Below are positions 25,692 through 34,384 of a stretch of 51,728 bases of DNA, piece by piece. The position numbers and the translations under genes were made by a program. The DNA is from an uncultured Porphyromonadaceae bacterium (GTDB lineage: Bacteria; Bacteroidota; Bacteroidia; Bacteroidales; Muribaculaceae), in the NCBI GenBank assembly GCA_947567425.1, contig CANOLV010000019.1, positions 1 to 51,728 of the forward strand, in the 5' to 3' direction. The notes beneath the pieces were generated by a model. It was not told where the DNA came from. It ran no database searches and worked only from the letters and a program-made list of their open reading frames with translations. Position 1 is the stretch's first letter, and the number at the start of each line of letters is the position of its first letter.

Positions 25692-27119
25692 ATGCAAGAA
25701 AGAAACTTTCATTTAGCCGTAGATTTAGGAGCGACCTCCGGACGCACAATCCTTGCCACCTTTGATGGGGAGAAAGTGGATATGCAGGAACTGACACGTT
25801 TCAAATATCCAATGATTCCTCTGAACGGTCATCTCCACTGGAATCTGCCGTTGATATATGAAGAAATACTTACAGCCCTGAAAAAATGCCATGATGCTAT
25901 AAAGCCGGCAACTTTGACATCTATAGGCATTGACAGCTGGGGATGCGATGTAGCTTTCTTCCATAAAAACGGTGCGCTATCCTGCCTGCCATTCTGTTAC
26001 CGCGACAGCCATACCGACGGCGCCGCCGACAAATTCTGTTCACGAATGCCTAAAGAGACTGTCTATGCTTTAACAGGCATACAGTTCATGGACTTCAACA
26101 CCCTCTTCCAGCTCGATACCATAAAGAGACATTCGCCGGAAATCATCGACAGTGCCGACAAGATTCTATTCATTCCCGACGCGCTGGCTTATATGCTGAC
26201 CGGAAATGCAGTCACGGAATATACTGTAGCCTCGACATCGCAGATGCTTAATCCCGCGACAGGCGATCTTGACCCTGCTATTCTGGCAGAATTAGGCATA
26301 GAGCGCGAAAAATTCGGGCCCATGGTTAATCCCGGACACATCATCGGCACTATATCCAAACAAATCCAGGACATCACGGGACTGGGAGCAGTGCCGGTAA
26401 TCGCGACGGCCGGACATGACACCGCCGCGGCCGTGATCGGTATTCCAACACCCGACAAGAATTATGCTTATTTGAGCTGCGGTACATGGTCATTGTTGGG
26501 AATCGAATCGCCGACACCGATAATCAACGAGAAAAGTCATGAATTTAATATCACCAATGAAGGGGGCATCGACGGCACCACTCGATTCCTGAAAAATATC
26601 TGCGGTCTATGGCTCTTCGAGCGTTGCCGTGAAGAATTCAACGACGCACCGGCCGACGTAGCCGCATTGGCGGCTCTATGCCGTCAGTCTGACTGTGAAA
26701 GCATAATTAACCCTGACGACCCTGCTTTCGCCCATCCTGACAGCATGATCAGGGCCATCAGTGATTATTGTATGCGAACGGGGCAAGAGCCGCCAACTAT
26801 CCCTGCAGATTATGTAAGGGTGATTTTCCGCAGCCTTGCCAAACGCTATCGTCAGGTCCTTGAATGGATACGCCAACTTTCGCCCATTGACATCAAGCGC
26901 CTGCACGTGATAGGGGGAGGCTCGCTAAATCCCTACCTTATGCAGTATACGGCCGACGAGACCGGGGTGCCAGTGATAGCAGGACCGTCTGAATCGACGG
27001 CACTTGGCAATGTGCTGGTACAGCTACGCGCTACAGGTTCCGTAAATTCGCTTCAAGAAATGCGCAAAGTGGCTATAGCATCAACCCAAACAAAGACATA
27101 TAAACCACAAAACAAATAA
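25692..27119 (+). CDS. rhaB: Rhamnulokinase
   Basis: The 475-residue protein is a FGGY-family sugar kinase with AVDLGATSGRTILATFDGEK at the N terminus, GIDSWGCDVAFF with the catalytic aspartate near residue 84, TAGHDTAAAVIGIP, and the C-terminal ATP site VIGGGSLNPYLMQYTADETG. Length and motifs are those of RhaB, which phosphorylates L-rhamnulose at C-1. It lies 13 bp upstream of rhaA in one operon. Confidence 0.94.
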   Translation: MQERNFHLAVDLGATSGRTILATFDGEKVDMQELTRFKYPMIPLNGHLHWNLPLIYEEILTALKKCHDAIKPATLTSIGIDSWGCDVAFFHKNGALSCLPFCYRDSHTDGAADKFCSRMPKETVYALTGIQFMDFNTLFQLDTIKRHSPEIIDSADKILFIPDALAYMLTGNAVTEYTVASTSQMLNPATGDLDPAILAELGIEREKFGPMVNPGHIIGTISKQIQDITGLGAVPVIATAGHDTAAAVIGIPTPDKNYAYLSCGTWSLLGIESPTPIINEKSHEFNITNEGGIDGTTRFLKNICGLWLFERCREEFNDAPADVAALAALCRQSDCESIINPDDPAFAHPDSMIRAISDYCMRTGQEPPTIPADYVRVIFRSLAKRYRQVLEWIRQLSPIDIKRLHVIGGGSLNPYLMQYTADETGVPVIAGPSESTALGNVLVQLRATGSVNSLQEMRKVAIASTQTKTYKPQNK

Positions 27120-27132
27120 TATACCAACCAAT

Positions 27133-28386
27133 ATGAAAGAAGAACTTATCAACAAGGCTTACGAAATAGCCCGTGAACGGTATGCATCGATCGGCGTTGA
27201 CACCGAAAAGGTACTTGAACAAATGCAGGATTTCCACCTCAGCATCCACTGCTGGCAAGCCGACGACGTGGCCGGCTTTGAAAATCAGGGAGGTTCGCTC
27301 ACCGGAGGTATCCAAGTCAACGGAAACTACCCCGGCAAAGCACGCAACATGGACGAACTTCGCGCCGACATACTGTATGCCATGAGTCTGATTCCGGGCA
27401 AACACCGTCTCAATCTACATGAAATATACGGTGACTTCGGAGGCAAATTTGTCGACCGCGATGAAGTCACAGTCGACCATTTCCGCAGTTGGATTGACTG
27501 GGCTAAGGCCAACGATATAAAACTCGACTTCAACTCCACATCATTCTCACATCCGAAAAGCGGCGACTTAAGCCTTGCAAACCCGGACAAAGCCATACGC
27601 GATTTCTGGATCGAGCATTCAAAGCGCTGTCGCGCCATCTCCGACGCTATCGGTGAAGCTCAGGAAGATCCCTGCATCATGAACACTTGGGTGCATGACG
27701 GATCCAAGGACATAACTGTCAACCGCTATCTTTACCGTGAGCTGTTGAAGGACTCCCTCGACCAGATCTTTGAACATCGATATGAATGGATGAAGGACTG
27801 CGTGGAATCCAAAGTATTCGGCATAGGCCTCGAAAGCTATACAGTGGGGTCAAATGACTTTTACACTGCCTACGCGTCAAAAAATGACATGATGATCACC
27901 CTTGACACCGGTCATTTCCACCCTACAGAGAGTGTAGCCGACAAGGTCTCGGCGATGCTTCTGTTTGTTCCCGAGCTTATGTTGCACGTGTCGCGTCCAA
28001 TACGTTGGGATTCCGACCATGTAACCATAATGGACGACCCCACCCTCGACTTGTTCAGCGAGATTGTGAGAGCCGGGGCTCTTAACCGTGTTCATTACGG
28101 CCTTGACTACTTCGACGGCACCCTCAACCGCATAGGAGCATACGTGATCGGAAGCCGCGCCGCCCAGAAATGCATGATGCGCGCCTTGCTTGAACCAATC
28201 GCCACTCTGCGTGAATATGAACTGTCCGACAAAAAATTCCAGCGTCTGGCTCTGCTCGAAGAGTGCAAGAATTTGCCCTGGAATGCGGTCTACGACATGT
28301 TCTGTCTGCGCAACAACGTTCCCGTGGGTGAAACATTCATCCCTGCAGTGGAGAAATACGAGACTGAAGTAACATCACGCCGCTGA
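27133..28386 (+). CDS. rhaA: L-rhamnose isomerase
   Basis: The 417-residue protein has the RhaA features: LSIHCWQADDVAGFE near residue 38, GGIQVNGNYPGKARN, HEIYGDFGGKF and metal-binding residues around NTWVHDGSKD and TLDTGHFHPTE. It converts L-rhamnose to L-rhamnulose using a divalent metal. Its stop codon overlaps the start of rhaT by one base (TGATG), indicating translational coupling. Confidence 0.95.
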   Translation: MKEELINKAYEIARERYASIGVDTEKVLEQMQDFHLSIHCWQADDVAGFENQGGSLTGGIQVNGNYPGKARNMDELRADILYAMSLIPGKHRLNLHEIYGDFGGKFVDRDEVTVDHFRSWIDWAKANDIKLDFNSTSFSHPKSGDLSLANPDKAIRDFWIEHSKRCRAISDAIGEAQEDPCIMNTWVHDGSKDITVNRYLYRELLKDSLDQIFEHRYEWMKDCVESKVFGIGLESYTVGSNDFYTAYASKNDMMITLDTGHFHPTESVADKVSAMLLFVPELMLHVSRPIRWDSDHVTIMDDPTLDLFSEIVRAGALNRVHYGLDYFDGTLNRIGAYVIGSRAAQKCMMRALLEPIATLREYELSDKKFQRLALLEECKNLPWNAVYDMFCLRNNVPVGETFIPAVEKYETEVTSRR

Positions 28387-29414
28387 TGGAAATTATCATC
28401 GGATTAACAATAATCGCACTTGGCGCATTCTGCCAATCCAGTAGCTATGTCCCTATCAACAAGATCAAATCATGGAGCTGGGAGAGCTACTGGATTGTGC
28501 AGGGTGTCTTTGCATGGCTTGTCTTGCCGTTGCTTGGTGCGTTGCTCGCAGTTCCGGAGGGTCATTCATTGTGGCAACTGTTCGCCGAATCGCCTAAAAG
28601 CACTTTGTTGACCATATTCTTCGGAGTGCTGTGGGGCATCGGCGGCCTCACGTTCGGACTGTCCATGCGCTACCTCGGCGTGGCTTTAGGACAGTCGATA
28701 GCTCTCGGCACCTGCGCCGGACTGGGCACCATACTCGGCCCGGTGGCATTGAATATGCTGTATCCCGGTGAGGGTATGCTCTCGTCGCTTACCGCGTCGG
28801 TTATCATAGGAGTAGCCGTCACCCTTTTGGGTATAGCCGTAATAGGCATGGCTGGCTCCATGAAGTCCGCCACGCTGACCGATGAGGATAAAAAGGCTGC
28901 TGTAAAAGACTTCAACTTCGGGAAAGGCATCATTGTGGCTCTCGTGTGCGGCCTTATGAGCGCTTGTTTTGCCATAGGGCTTGCCGTAGGCGGAGAGATA
29001 CACTACGATGGTGTCGATCCTATGTATGAGTCACTTCCAGCCACATTCCTTGTCACTCTCGGAGGCTTCATCACCAATGCGATATACTGCTTCACCCAAA
29101 ACTCCAGAAACAAGAGCTGGAACGACTACCGAAAGGGTGATGTATGGCTAAACAACCTCATATTCTGCATTCTGGCAGGGGTACTATGGTATAGTCAGTT
29201 CTTCGGGCTATCGCTCGGCAAGGGTTTTTTGAGCGATTCACCGGCACTTTTGGCTTTTGCATGGTGCATATTGATGGCTCTAAATGTAGTATTTTCAAAT
29301 CTTTGGGGTATAATATTGAAGGAGTGGGCCGGATGTTCCAAAAAGACTCTGTTCACGCTCACTATCGGAATCGTGATACTTGTAGTGTCTACATTCCTGC
29401 CCCAGATACTTTAA
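28386..29414 (+). CDS. rhaT: L-rhamnose/proton symporter
   Basis: The 342-residue membrane protein has about ten hydrophobic segments and the RhaT signature (MEIIIGLTIIALGAFCQSSS, PINKIKSWSWESYWIVQGVF and WGIGGLTFGLSMRYLGVALG). It imports L-rhamnose through the inner membrane with protons. The start codon overlaps the rhaA stop. In contrast to SusCD-type systems, this is inner-membrane import only, so the outer-membrane step must be provided elsewhere. Confidence 0.93.
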   Translation: MEIIIGLTIIALGAFCQSSSYVPINKIKSWSWESYWIVQGVFAWLVLPLLGALLAVPEGHSLWQLFAESPKSTLLTIFFGVLWGIGGLTFGLSMRYLGVALGQSIALGTCAGLGTILGPVALNMLYPGEGMLSSLTASVIIGVAVTLLGIAVIGMAGSMKSATLTDEDKKAAVKDFNFGKGIIVALVCGLMSACFAIGLAVGGEIHYDGVDPMYESLPATFLVTLGGFITNAIYCFTQNSRNKSWNDYRKGDVWLNNLIFCILAGVLWYSQFFGLSLGKGFLSDSPALLAFAWCILMALNVVFSNLWGIILKEWAGCSKKTLFTLTIGIVILVVSTFLPQIL

Positions 29415-29433
29415 CTAAATAAAATAATAAACA

Positions 29434-30243
29434 ATGTCAATATTAAACAACAGACCCGCTCTCAAAAAAGAGATTGACCAGATAGCCGAAGCCGCAGGCT
29501 ACCTCTGGCAGAAAGGTTGGGCCGAACGCAATGGCGGCAACATAACAGTGAATATCACCGAACATGTCGACGACGATATGCGCAGTATGCCGGCAATAAG
29601 CAGTCCTATAGCCATAGGACTGACGCTGCCCAATCTAAAAGGATGCTATTTCTACTGCAAAGGCACGCAGATGAGAATGCGTGATCTCGCCCGCCGGCCT
29701 ATGGACAACGGATCGATAATCCGGATTCTTGACGATTGCGCCCACTACGAAATAGTGGCCGACAATCCTGTAAAACCGACATCCGAACTACCGTCGCACC
29801 TTTCAGTACACAACTATCTGATAGGCATAGGCTCGCCCTATAAAGCGTCGCTCCATACACACCCTATTGAACTGGTGGCCATGAGCCACAACAAGGAATT
29901 CCTCAACGAAGACACTATATCCAGACTATTATGGTCAATGATTCCGGAGACAAAGGCATTTGCACCGCGTGGACTCGGAGTAGTCCCCTACATGCTGCCT
30001 TCGTCGGCAGAATTGGCCGACGAAACCATTAAAGCCATTGAGCGCGATTTTGACGTGGTGATGTGGGAAAAACATGGCGTTTTCGCAGTTGACCGCGACA
30101 TCATGTCGGCATTCGACCAAATCGATGTACTCAACAAAAGCGCGAACATATATATGTGCGCACGCTCTATGGGATTCGTTCCAGACGGCATGAGCGAGCA
30201 CCAGATGATCGAATTGTCCACAGTGTTCAATCTGCCTAAATAA
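29434..30243 (+). CDS. rhaD: Rhamnulose-1-phosphate aldolase
   Basis: The 269-residue protein is a class II aldolase/adducin-family enzyme: WAERNGGNITVNI at the N-terminal part, LHTHPIELVAMSHN with the zinc histidines and HGVFAVD with the third. It splits L-rhamnulose-1-phosphate to dihydroxyacetone phosphate and L-lactaldehyde. The gene lies 19 bp after rhaT and 5 bp before the GH105 gene. No lactaldehyde reductase is present in this window. Confidence 0.95.
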   Translation: MSILNNRPALKKEIDQIAEAAGYLWQKGWAERNGGNITVNITEHVDDDMRSMPAISSPIAIGLTLPNLKGCYFYCKGTQMRMRDLARRPMDNGSIIRILDDCAHYEIVADNPVKPTSELPSHLSVHNYLIGIGSPYKASLHTHPIELVAMSHNKEFLNEDTISRLLWSMIPETKAFAPRGLGVVPYMLPSSAELADETIKAIERDFDVVMWEKHGVFAVDRDIMSAFDQIDVLNKSANIYMCARSMGFVPDGMSEHQMIELSTVFNLPK

Positions 30244-30248
30244 ACAGC

Positions 30249-31613
30249 ATGAATAAATCAGCCATAATCGCAGTGGCGGCATTGACGCTGTGCTCATGCG
30301 TCAGACAAGGAGGTAGCGCGCCTAAGGAAGAGATCAATGACTCAACCACCCCGCTCCATTTGCTGAAAGCTGATTACAAAACACCCTACGGAGCATTGTC
30401 GGTTGACTCGGTCAAAGCCGACATTGACAGGGTGTTTGCGTATATCAGCGAGGTCACTCCCGCAAAAATGACCGACGGGAAGGTGAACCAGGGCACCTAC
30501 CGCCTAACCAGCTACGAATGGGGCGTTATGTATGACGCGCTTCTGGATGCGACGGCAATCACGGGCGATCAAAAATATGCCGATTATGTAAGCGACCGCA
30601 TCGGATTTCTCGCCCGCGAGGCCGAGGCATACAAGGGCGATCTCAAAGAGGATGGCCAGATGCGTCAAGTAAAGAATCCGCTCACTCTCGATGATGCCGG
30701 CGCTATGGCCGGTGCTTGGATGCGGGCAGCTATGGCCGATTCCTGTCTTGAAGTGGACTCCGTCATTGAGAGATACTGGCATATTGTAGAGACTGCGCCG
30801 GTACATCTGCCGGACGGGGTCATTGCCCGCAATCGTCCTCATTATGAAGCTGTTTGGCTCGATGACATGTTCATGGCCCTGCCGGCCATGGCCGTGCGTG
30901 GCGAATATGCCAACGATCCGCGCCAACTCGATTCGGCGGCCGACATAGCCGTCGGTTTTATTAAACGCATGTGGATGCCGGGGAAAAACATATTCCGCCA
31001 CGGATATATTGAAGGAGCGTCCCATCAACCATCGATGGCATGGGGACGAGCCAATGGCTGGGCCATTCTCACGCTGAGCCAGCTTCTTGACTATCTGCCC
31101 ACGGATCATCCGCGCCGCGCCGAACTGCTCGGCATTTTCCAAAAACATGCCTCAAGTCTGGCCGACCTTCAGGGTATAGACGGATTCTGGCATCAGCTTC
31201 TTGACAGGCCGGAAACATACGAAGAGACTTCGGCAACGGCGATATTCGCTTACTCGATCGCCCACGGCATCAACCAAGGCTGGCTCGACCCGGTCACATT
31301 CGGTCCTGTAGCCCAACTTGCCTGGGAAGCCGTATCGTCAAAAATCAATGATAGAGGTGAAGTAGAAGGTGTATGTGTAGGCACAGGCATGGGATTCGAT
31401 CCTGCATACTATGCATATCGTCCTGTCAGCGTAAAGGCCGCCCACGGATATGGACCCACTATATGGGCCGGAGCAGAAATGATCCGATTGCTAAACACGC
31501 AATACCCCTATATGAACGACAGCGCAATACACTACTACACAGTCGATCCGGAAGCTGATGTACCGTTGTTCAGCCTTGATTCCAACGGAAAAGCCACAGA
31601 AGTACTGCATTAA
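30249..31613 (+). CDS. GH105 unsaturated rhamnogalacturonyl hydrolase, lipoprotein
   Basis: The 454-residue protein has a lipoprotein signal (ALTLCSC, lipobox LCSC) and an (alpha/alpha)6 barrel of the GH105/GH88 type. Conserved motifs are TSYEWGVMYDALLDA, DDAGAMAGAWMRA with the candidate catalytic aspartate, VWLDDMFMALP, MAWGRANGWAILTLSQLLD and a C-terminal TGMGFDPAYYAYR. It removes the unsaturated galacturonyl residue that PL11 lyase leaves on oligosaccharide ends, making rhamnose accessible. The lipid anchor places it in the periplasm or on the surface. Confidence 0.92.
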   Translation: MNKSAIIAVAALTLCSCVRQGGSAPKEEINDSTTPLHLLKADYKTPYGALSVDSVKADIDRVFAYISEVTPAKMTDGKVNQGTYRLTSYEWGVMYDALLDATAITGDQKYADYVSDRIGFLAREAEAYKGDLKEDGQMRQVKNPLTLDDAGAMAGAWMRAAMADSCLEVDSVIERYWHIVETAPVHLPDGVIARNRPHYEAVWLDDMFMALPAMAVRGEYANDPRQLDSAADIAVGFIKRMWMPGKNIFRHGYIEGASHQPSMAWGRANGWAILTLSQLLDYLPTDHPRRAELLGIFQKHASSLADLQGIDGFWHQLLDRPETYEETSATAIFAYSIAHGINQGWLDPVTFGPVAQLAWEAVSSKINDRGEVEGVCVGTGMGFDPAYYAYRPVSVKAAHGYGPTIWAGAEMIRLLNTQYPYMNDSAIHYYTVDPEADVPLFSLDSNGKATEVLH

Positions 31614-31681
31614 CAAGCCCCTCCTATTAAATGGTGAATAGTCAAGACCGTCAATTGATAATTTAAATACGAAAAAAACGG

Positions 31682-32596
31682 ATGAACAGACTTGCATTCT
31701 TAGCCTTGACCCTTGCACTCGCCGGTGCAACGAGCGCTGATGCCCAAACCGACGCTTATATAAAGCTTAACGACAAAGCCGGGAAGCACCCAAGGGTATT
31801 GTCCATATCCTTTCCGGGCGACGCCGACAATCTCGATATGTACAACAGCATCTATGGACATGGAGCCGTAATCGAAAATCCATGGGTGGCCTACCGTATC
31901 TATATGGACAACAGGCAAAGCCTCGACCTATACGTGAAACAGACTCCACAGATCGAGCTTGATGTCACAGGCTTCTATACCACCCCCGAACAACTGTCAG
32001 ATGGATATGGTTGCGATGTGCTATGGGCAGGGAAATCGATAGCGGCCGGTTCATTCCGTGGTTGGCGTGATCGAAAGCTATTCACCATCGATGATGTGAG
32101 CGAGAGGAGCCAGACCGTGATTTCTCCCGACAGTGTAGTCGTAACAGATAAAGGATGGCGATTCAACGGCCATGACATCGACATGACACAAACATATACC
32201 GTGGAGGGGGAATCAGAGATTTTATCGGTTACAGTGAAACTCAATGGATATAAACCCGACGACTTATTCTGCACCGGAATCCAAAAGCTTGAGATCGACA
32301 ATTCCGGATTTATAGATTCCGAAGGCTATGCGGCTTCATTCGGACAAAATATGCCGGACAAAAATATGCCGGAAATAGTGGAGACTGTGGCCCTCGGCAT
32401 CGTGGTAAATCCCGAAAACATAGTAAAGTCCTATGAAGATGACCTTAACTACGTATTCGTGGTTCGGCCTGACAGAGACGGACTCATCTCATATAAAGTA
32501 ATAGCGTCAGGCTCACGTGCGAACGGATTCGACCCTACTCCTGCCAACTGGTTCAACAAAGTACGCGCCGATTTCCACAAATTCCATCGCCATTGA
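31682..32596 (+). CDS. DUF4861 family exported protein
   Basis: The 304-residue protein has a signal peptide (MNRLAFLALTLALAGATSAD) and the DUF4861 pattern: HGAVIENPWVAYRIYMDNRQ, DLYVKQTPQIELDV, GYGCDVLWAGKSIAAGSFRG and SGSRANGFDPTPANWF. Members occur next to pectin-degrading enzymes in Bacteroides and some may act as glycosidases or carbohydrate-binding proteins, but their activity is uncharacterised. Here it closes the operon, 68 bp after GH105 and before a strong terminator. Confidence 0.85.
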   Translation: MNRLAFLALTLALAGATSADAQTDAYIKLNDKAGKHPRVLSISFPGDADNLDMYNSIYGHGAVIENPWVAYRIYMDNRQSLDLYVKQTPQIELDVTGFYTTPEQLSDGYGCDVLWAGKSIAAGSFRGWRDRKLFTIDDVSERSQTVISPDSVVVTDKGWRFNGHDIDMTQTYTVEGESEILSVTVKLNGYKPDDLFCTGIQKLEIDNSGFIDSEGYAASFGQNMPDKNMPEIVETVALGIVVNPENIVKSYEDDLNYVFVVRPDRDGLISYKVIASGSRANGFDPTPANWFNKVRADFHKFHRH

Positions 32597-32629
32597 ACAA
32601 TTCCTAAAACCGCCTCTCCATAATTGAAA

Positions 32630-32668
32630 AGAGGCTGCGCCTATTTTGACACAGCCTCTCTAATTTTT
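32630..32668 (+). terminator. Terminator of the rhamnogalacturonan operon
   Basis: AGAGGCTG (32630-32637) pairs with CAGCCTCT (32652-32659), followed by TAATTTTTTC. A third segment, GCCTCT at 32612-32617, can pair with the same AGAGGC, giving an alternative hairpin just upstream. Confidence 0.75.
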
Positions 32669-32700
32669 TCACCACTCAAAAATTTTTAGCGGACAGTAAT

Positions 32701-32925
32701 ATATTTCTTATCTCCAGTGGTAAAAATTATCGGAGAATCATAGATACCCCTAATGGCTTTTACTTTGATAAAGACAGCTATACCATGTCCTATATGGCTA
32801 GTAAGAAGATGATAATCCCTTTTCCCCAGAAATGGAAACTAGATTAGCTAAATTTTGAAGAGTTGGTATCTATGTTTGAAGGGAATGAGGAATATGATAT
32901 AACAGCAGAATATTTCCCCCACTAA
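32701..32925 (+). pseudogene. Degraded reading frame with an in-frame amber codon
   Basis: One frame stays open over 75 codons apart from TAG at 32845-32847: SGKNYRRIIDTPNGFYFDKD, then SYTMSYMASKKMIIPFPQKW, a stop, and LNFEELVSMFEGNEEYDITA ending EYFPH. No start codon is seen upstream of 32788. The composition looks like real protein. The family is not recognised. It is probably the tail of an acquired gene in an AT-rich segment. Confidence 0.45.
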
Positions 32926-32944
32926 ATATAAAGGGAAATAAAGC

Positions 32945-32975
32945 AAAAGCTCCAACTGATTAGGCTGGAGCTTTT
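32945..32975. terminator. Bidirectional terminator hairpin
   Basis: AAAAGCTCCA (32945-32954) pairs with TGGAGCTTTT (32966-32975), with an 11-nt loop and A/T tracts on both sides. It lies between the degraded frame and the convergent frameshifted gene. Confidence 0.7.
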
Positions 32976-33015
32976 ATATTGTTGGAGAAAAAGAATGTTA
33001 TAGATTTTCCTTCGG

Positions 33016-33590
33016 TTAAACGATTATAACGGATATGTAGAATTGAGGGATAGCACCATATTCATTATACATTTCCGGCATACCAGTTTCAGAGCTAATG
33101 TCTAGTGTCTTTTTTATTTCTATCTCTATGATATTACCATTGGTGGACTTCCAAAGTAATCTATCTTCTCTTTCTATCTGAGGTGTGCCATACTTTGCAA
33201 CCAAATCAGATTTAAGCGATGCAAGTATTTGGTTTACCTTATAGCGGTTGTTGGTTAACCATTGCTCTGCCTGCTTATAAGTTAGATGTGTTGTAAAAGC
33301 ATCTTCATATTGAATAGCCTTATTGAACACAACCATTTTGAATCGGTCGTTATCAAAGAAAAAGCAGCAACCATCAAAATTCTCAGAAGCAAATCTAACA
33401 GACCCCTCTAGAACGATGTTAGTTGGCGAAGTCAGTACATCAGAACTCTTAACACCGCGAGAGATTAGTTTTGATGCAACGGTATTCATTGAGGAATTGA
33501 AGTCAATCCCCCAAGACCCGTTATTTGATTCTGAGCTATAGAAGTCAAACAACTGATAATTAGAAGTATCGGAAATAGGAACTTTTTCAT
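33016..33590 (-). pseudogene. Secreted protein gene frameshifted at a G5 tract
   Basis: From the ATG at 33590 the frame gives a clear signal peptide (MKKFLFPILLIISCLTSIAQ) and stops soon after. The mature part is in another frame (GIDFNSSMNTVASKLISRGV to a C terminus FYISVIIV at 33016). The two frames meet at CCCCC on the plus strand (33508-33512, G5 in the gene). One extra G would join them into a protein of about 191 residues (NQITGLGGIDFNSS). The tract may be a phase switch, a mutation or a sequence error. No family was recognised; the domain holds several acidic and aromatic residues (CCFFFDNDRFKMVVFN). Confidence 0.65.
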
Positions 33591-33620
33591 TACAATATTT
33601 CTAGGTCATTTGGGTTCAGC

Positions 33621-33992
33621 TTAGAAGTAAACAGTCAAGCTACTAGTGTTATATCCGGTGCTGATGTGAAGAGTTGCTTTCTGGTTGAACTCTCTAGCCA
33701 TTTCACCATCAAATGTAGAGTTGGTGCGTGTAATGCTAGCAGGTGTTTGTACGTTGTGCCAGTTTTCATTACCAACATAGTCTTTACCAGTAGAGTAAGC
33801 AACAACATGGCTTCCTTTGATTTTGATTTTGATAGAAGCTAACTGACCGTTTGAAACATAGTAAGCTCTTACTACCTGCTCACGGTTGTTGTACTGAGCA
33901 AGCAACATTGAACCATCATTAGAAGCAGGTTCATAAGCGAAGGTTGCTAAAGAGCATACAAGCAACCCTGCCATTAAAAGCATCTTTTTCAT
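33621..33992 (-). CDS. Small secreted protein of unknown function
   Basis: The 123-residue protein has a clear signal peptide (MKKMLLMAGLLVCSLATFAY) and a mature part of about 100 residues, predicted as beta strands (REQVVRAYYVSNGQLASIKI, KIKGSHVVAYS and TLHISTGYNTSSLTVYF). No cysteine occurs after the signal. No family was recognised. It follows a long leader with many inverted repeats and lies 30 bp before the frameshifted secreted-protein gene on the same strand, so both may form one operon of secreted proteins. Confidence 0.65.
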   Translation of the reverse strand: MKKMLLMAGLLVCSLATFAYEPASNDGSMLLAQYNNREQVVRAYYVSNGQLASIKIKIKGSHVVAYSTGKDYVGNENWHNVQTPASITRTNSTFDGEMAREFNQKATLHISTGYNTSSLTVYF

Positions 33993-34315
33993 ATTGCTTT
34001 TGATTAGTGTGCTTCACAATCCCGATAAAGCAGTTACTTGTTGGATAAAGAAAAGGTGTGGGATTGTACCTGCTTTATCCGGTGATAGGCTTCTAGCATT
34101 GCCTTAGATAGTGATAAAACAGCAAACCCACACCGATAAAGCTATGCAGATACCCCTAAAGGGGTAGGTACAAGCTACCGATGCAGATGCTATTTGTGCT
34201 TATCTTACTATCTATGAGGAAATTTTGCTAGAATTTATCACAGAAGATAACTCAAATAACACCCTTTCAGATGTATGAGCCTACTCTAAGGCTCTATTTT
34301 TCAAGTGCAAAGATA
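33993..34315 (-). promoter_or_regulatory. Promoter and structured leader upstream of the small secreted protein
   Basis: On the minus strand a perfect TATCTTTG -7 element (34308-34315) faces left. Transcription from it would give a leader of about 315 nt before the ATG at 33992. The leader has several paired segments: GAGCCT/AGGCTC (34278-34295), TAGATAGT/ACTATCTA (34105-34112 and 34207-34214), TACCCC/GGGGTA (34151-34166), GGTGTGGG/CCCACACC (34055-34062 and 34127-34134), GATAAAGCAG/CTGCTTTATC (34024-34033 and 34070-34079) and ACAATCCC/GGGATTGT (34016-34023 and 34060-34067). The last two interleave, as in a pseudoknot. It could be a regulatory leader, a separate ncRNA or a DNA recognition site. 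Confidence 0.45.
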
Positions 34316-34384
34316 CGAAATATATCTGAGATAAGGCTACTGAGATGAAGAGAAATAGCTAACTTTTTAGATAAATTTGATATT

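Noticed and set aside
34034-34099. 21-codon frame on the minus strand in the structured leader
   Set aside because: No ribosome binding site and no recognisable pattern; frames of this size are common by chance.
33993-34384. CRISPR array
   Set aside because: The repeats are inverted and of different sequence, without regular spacing.
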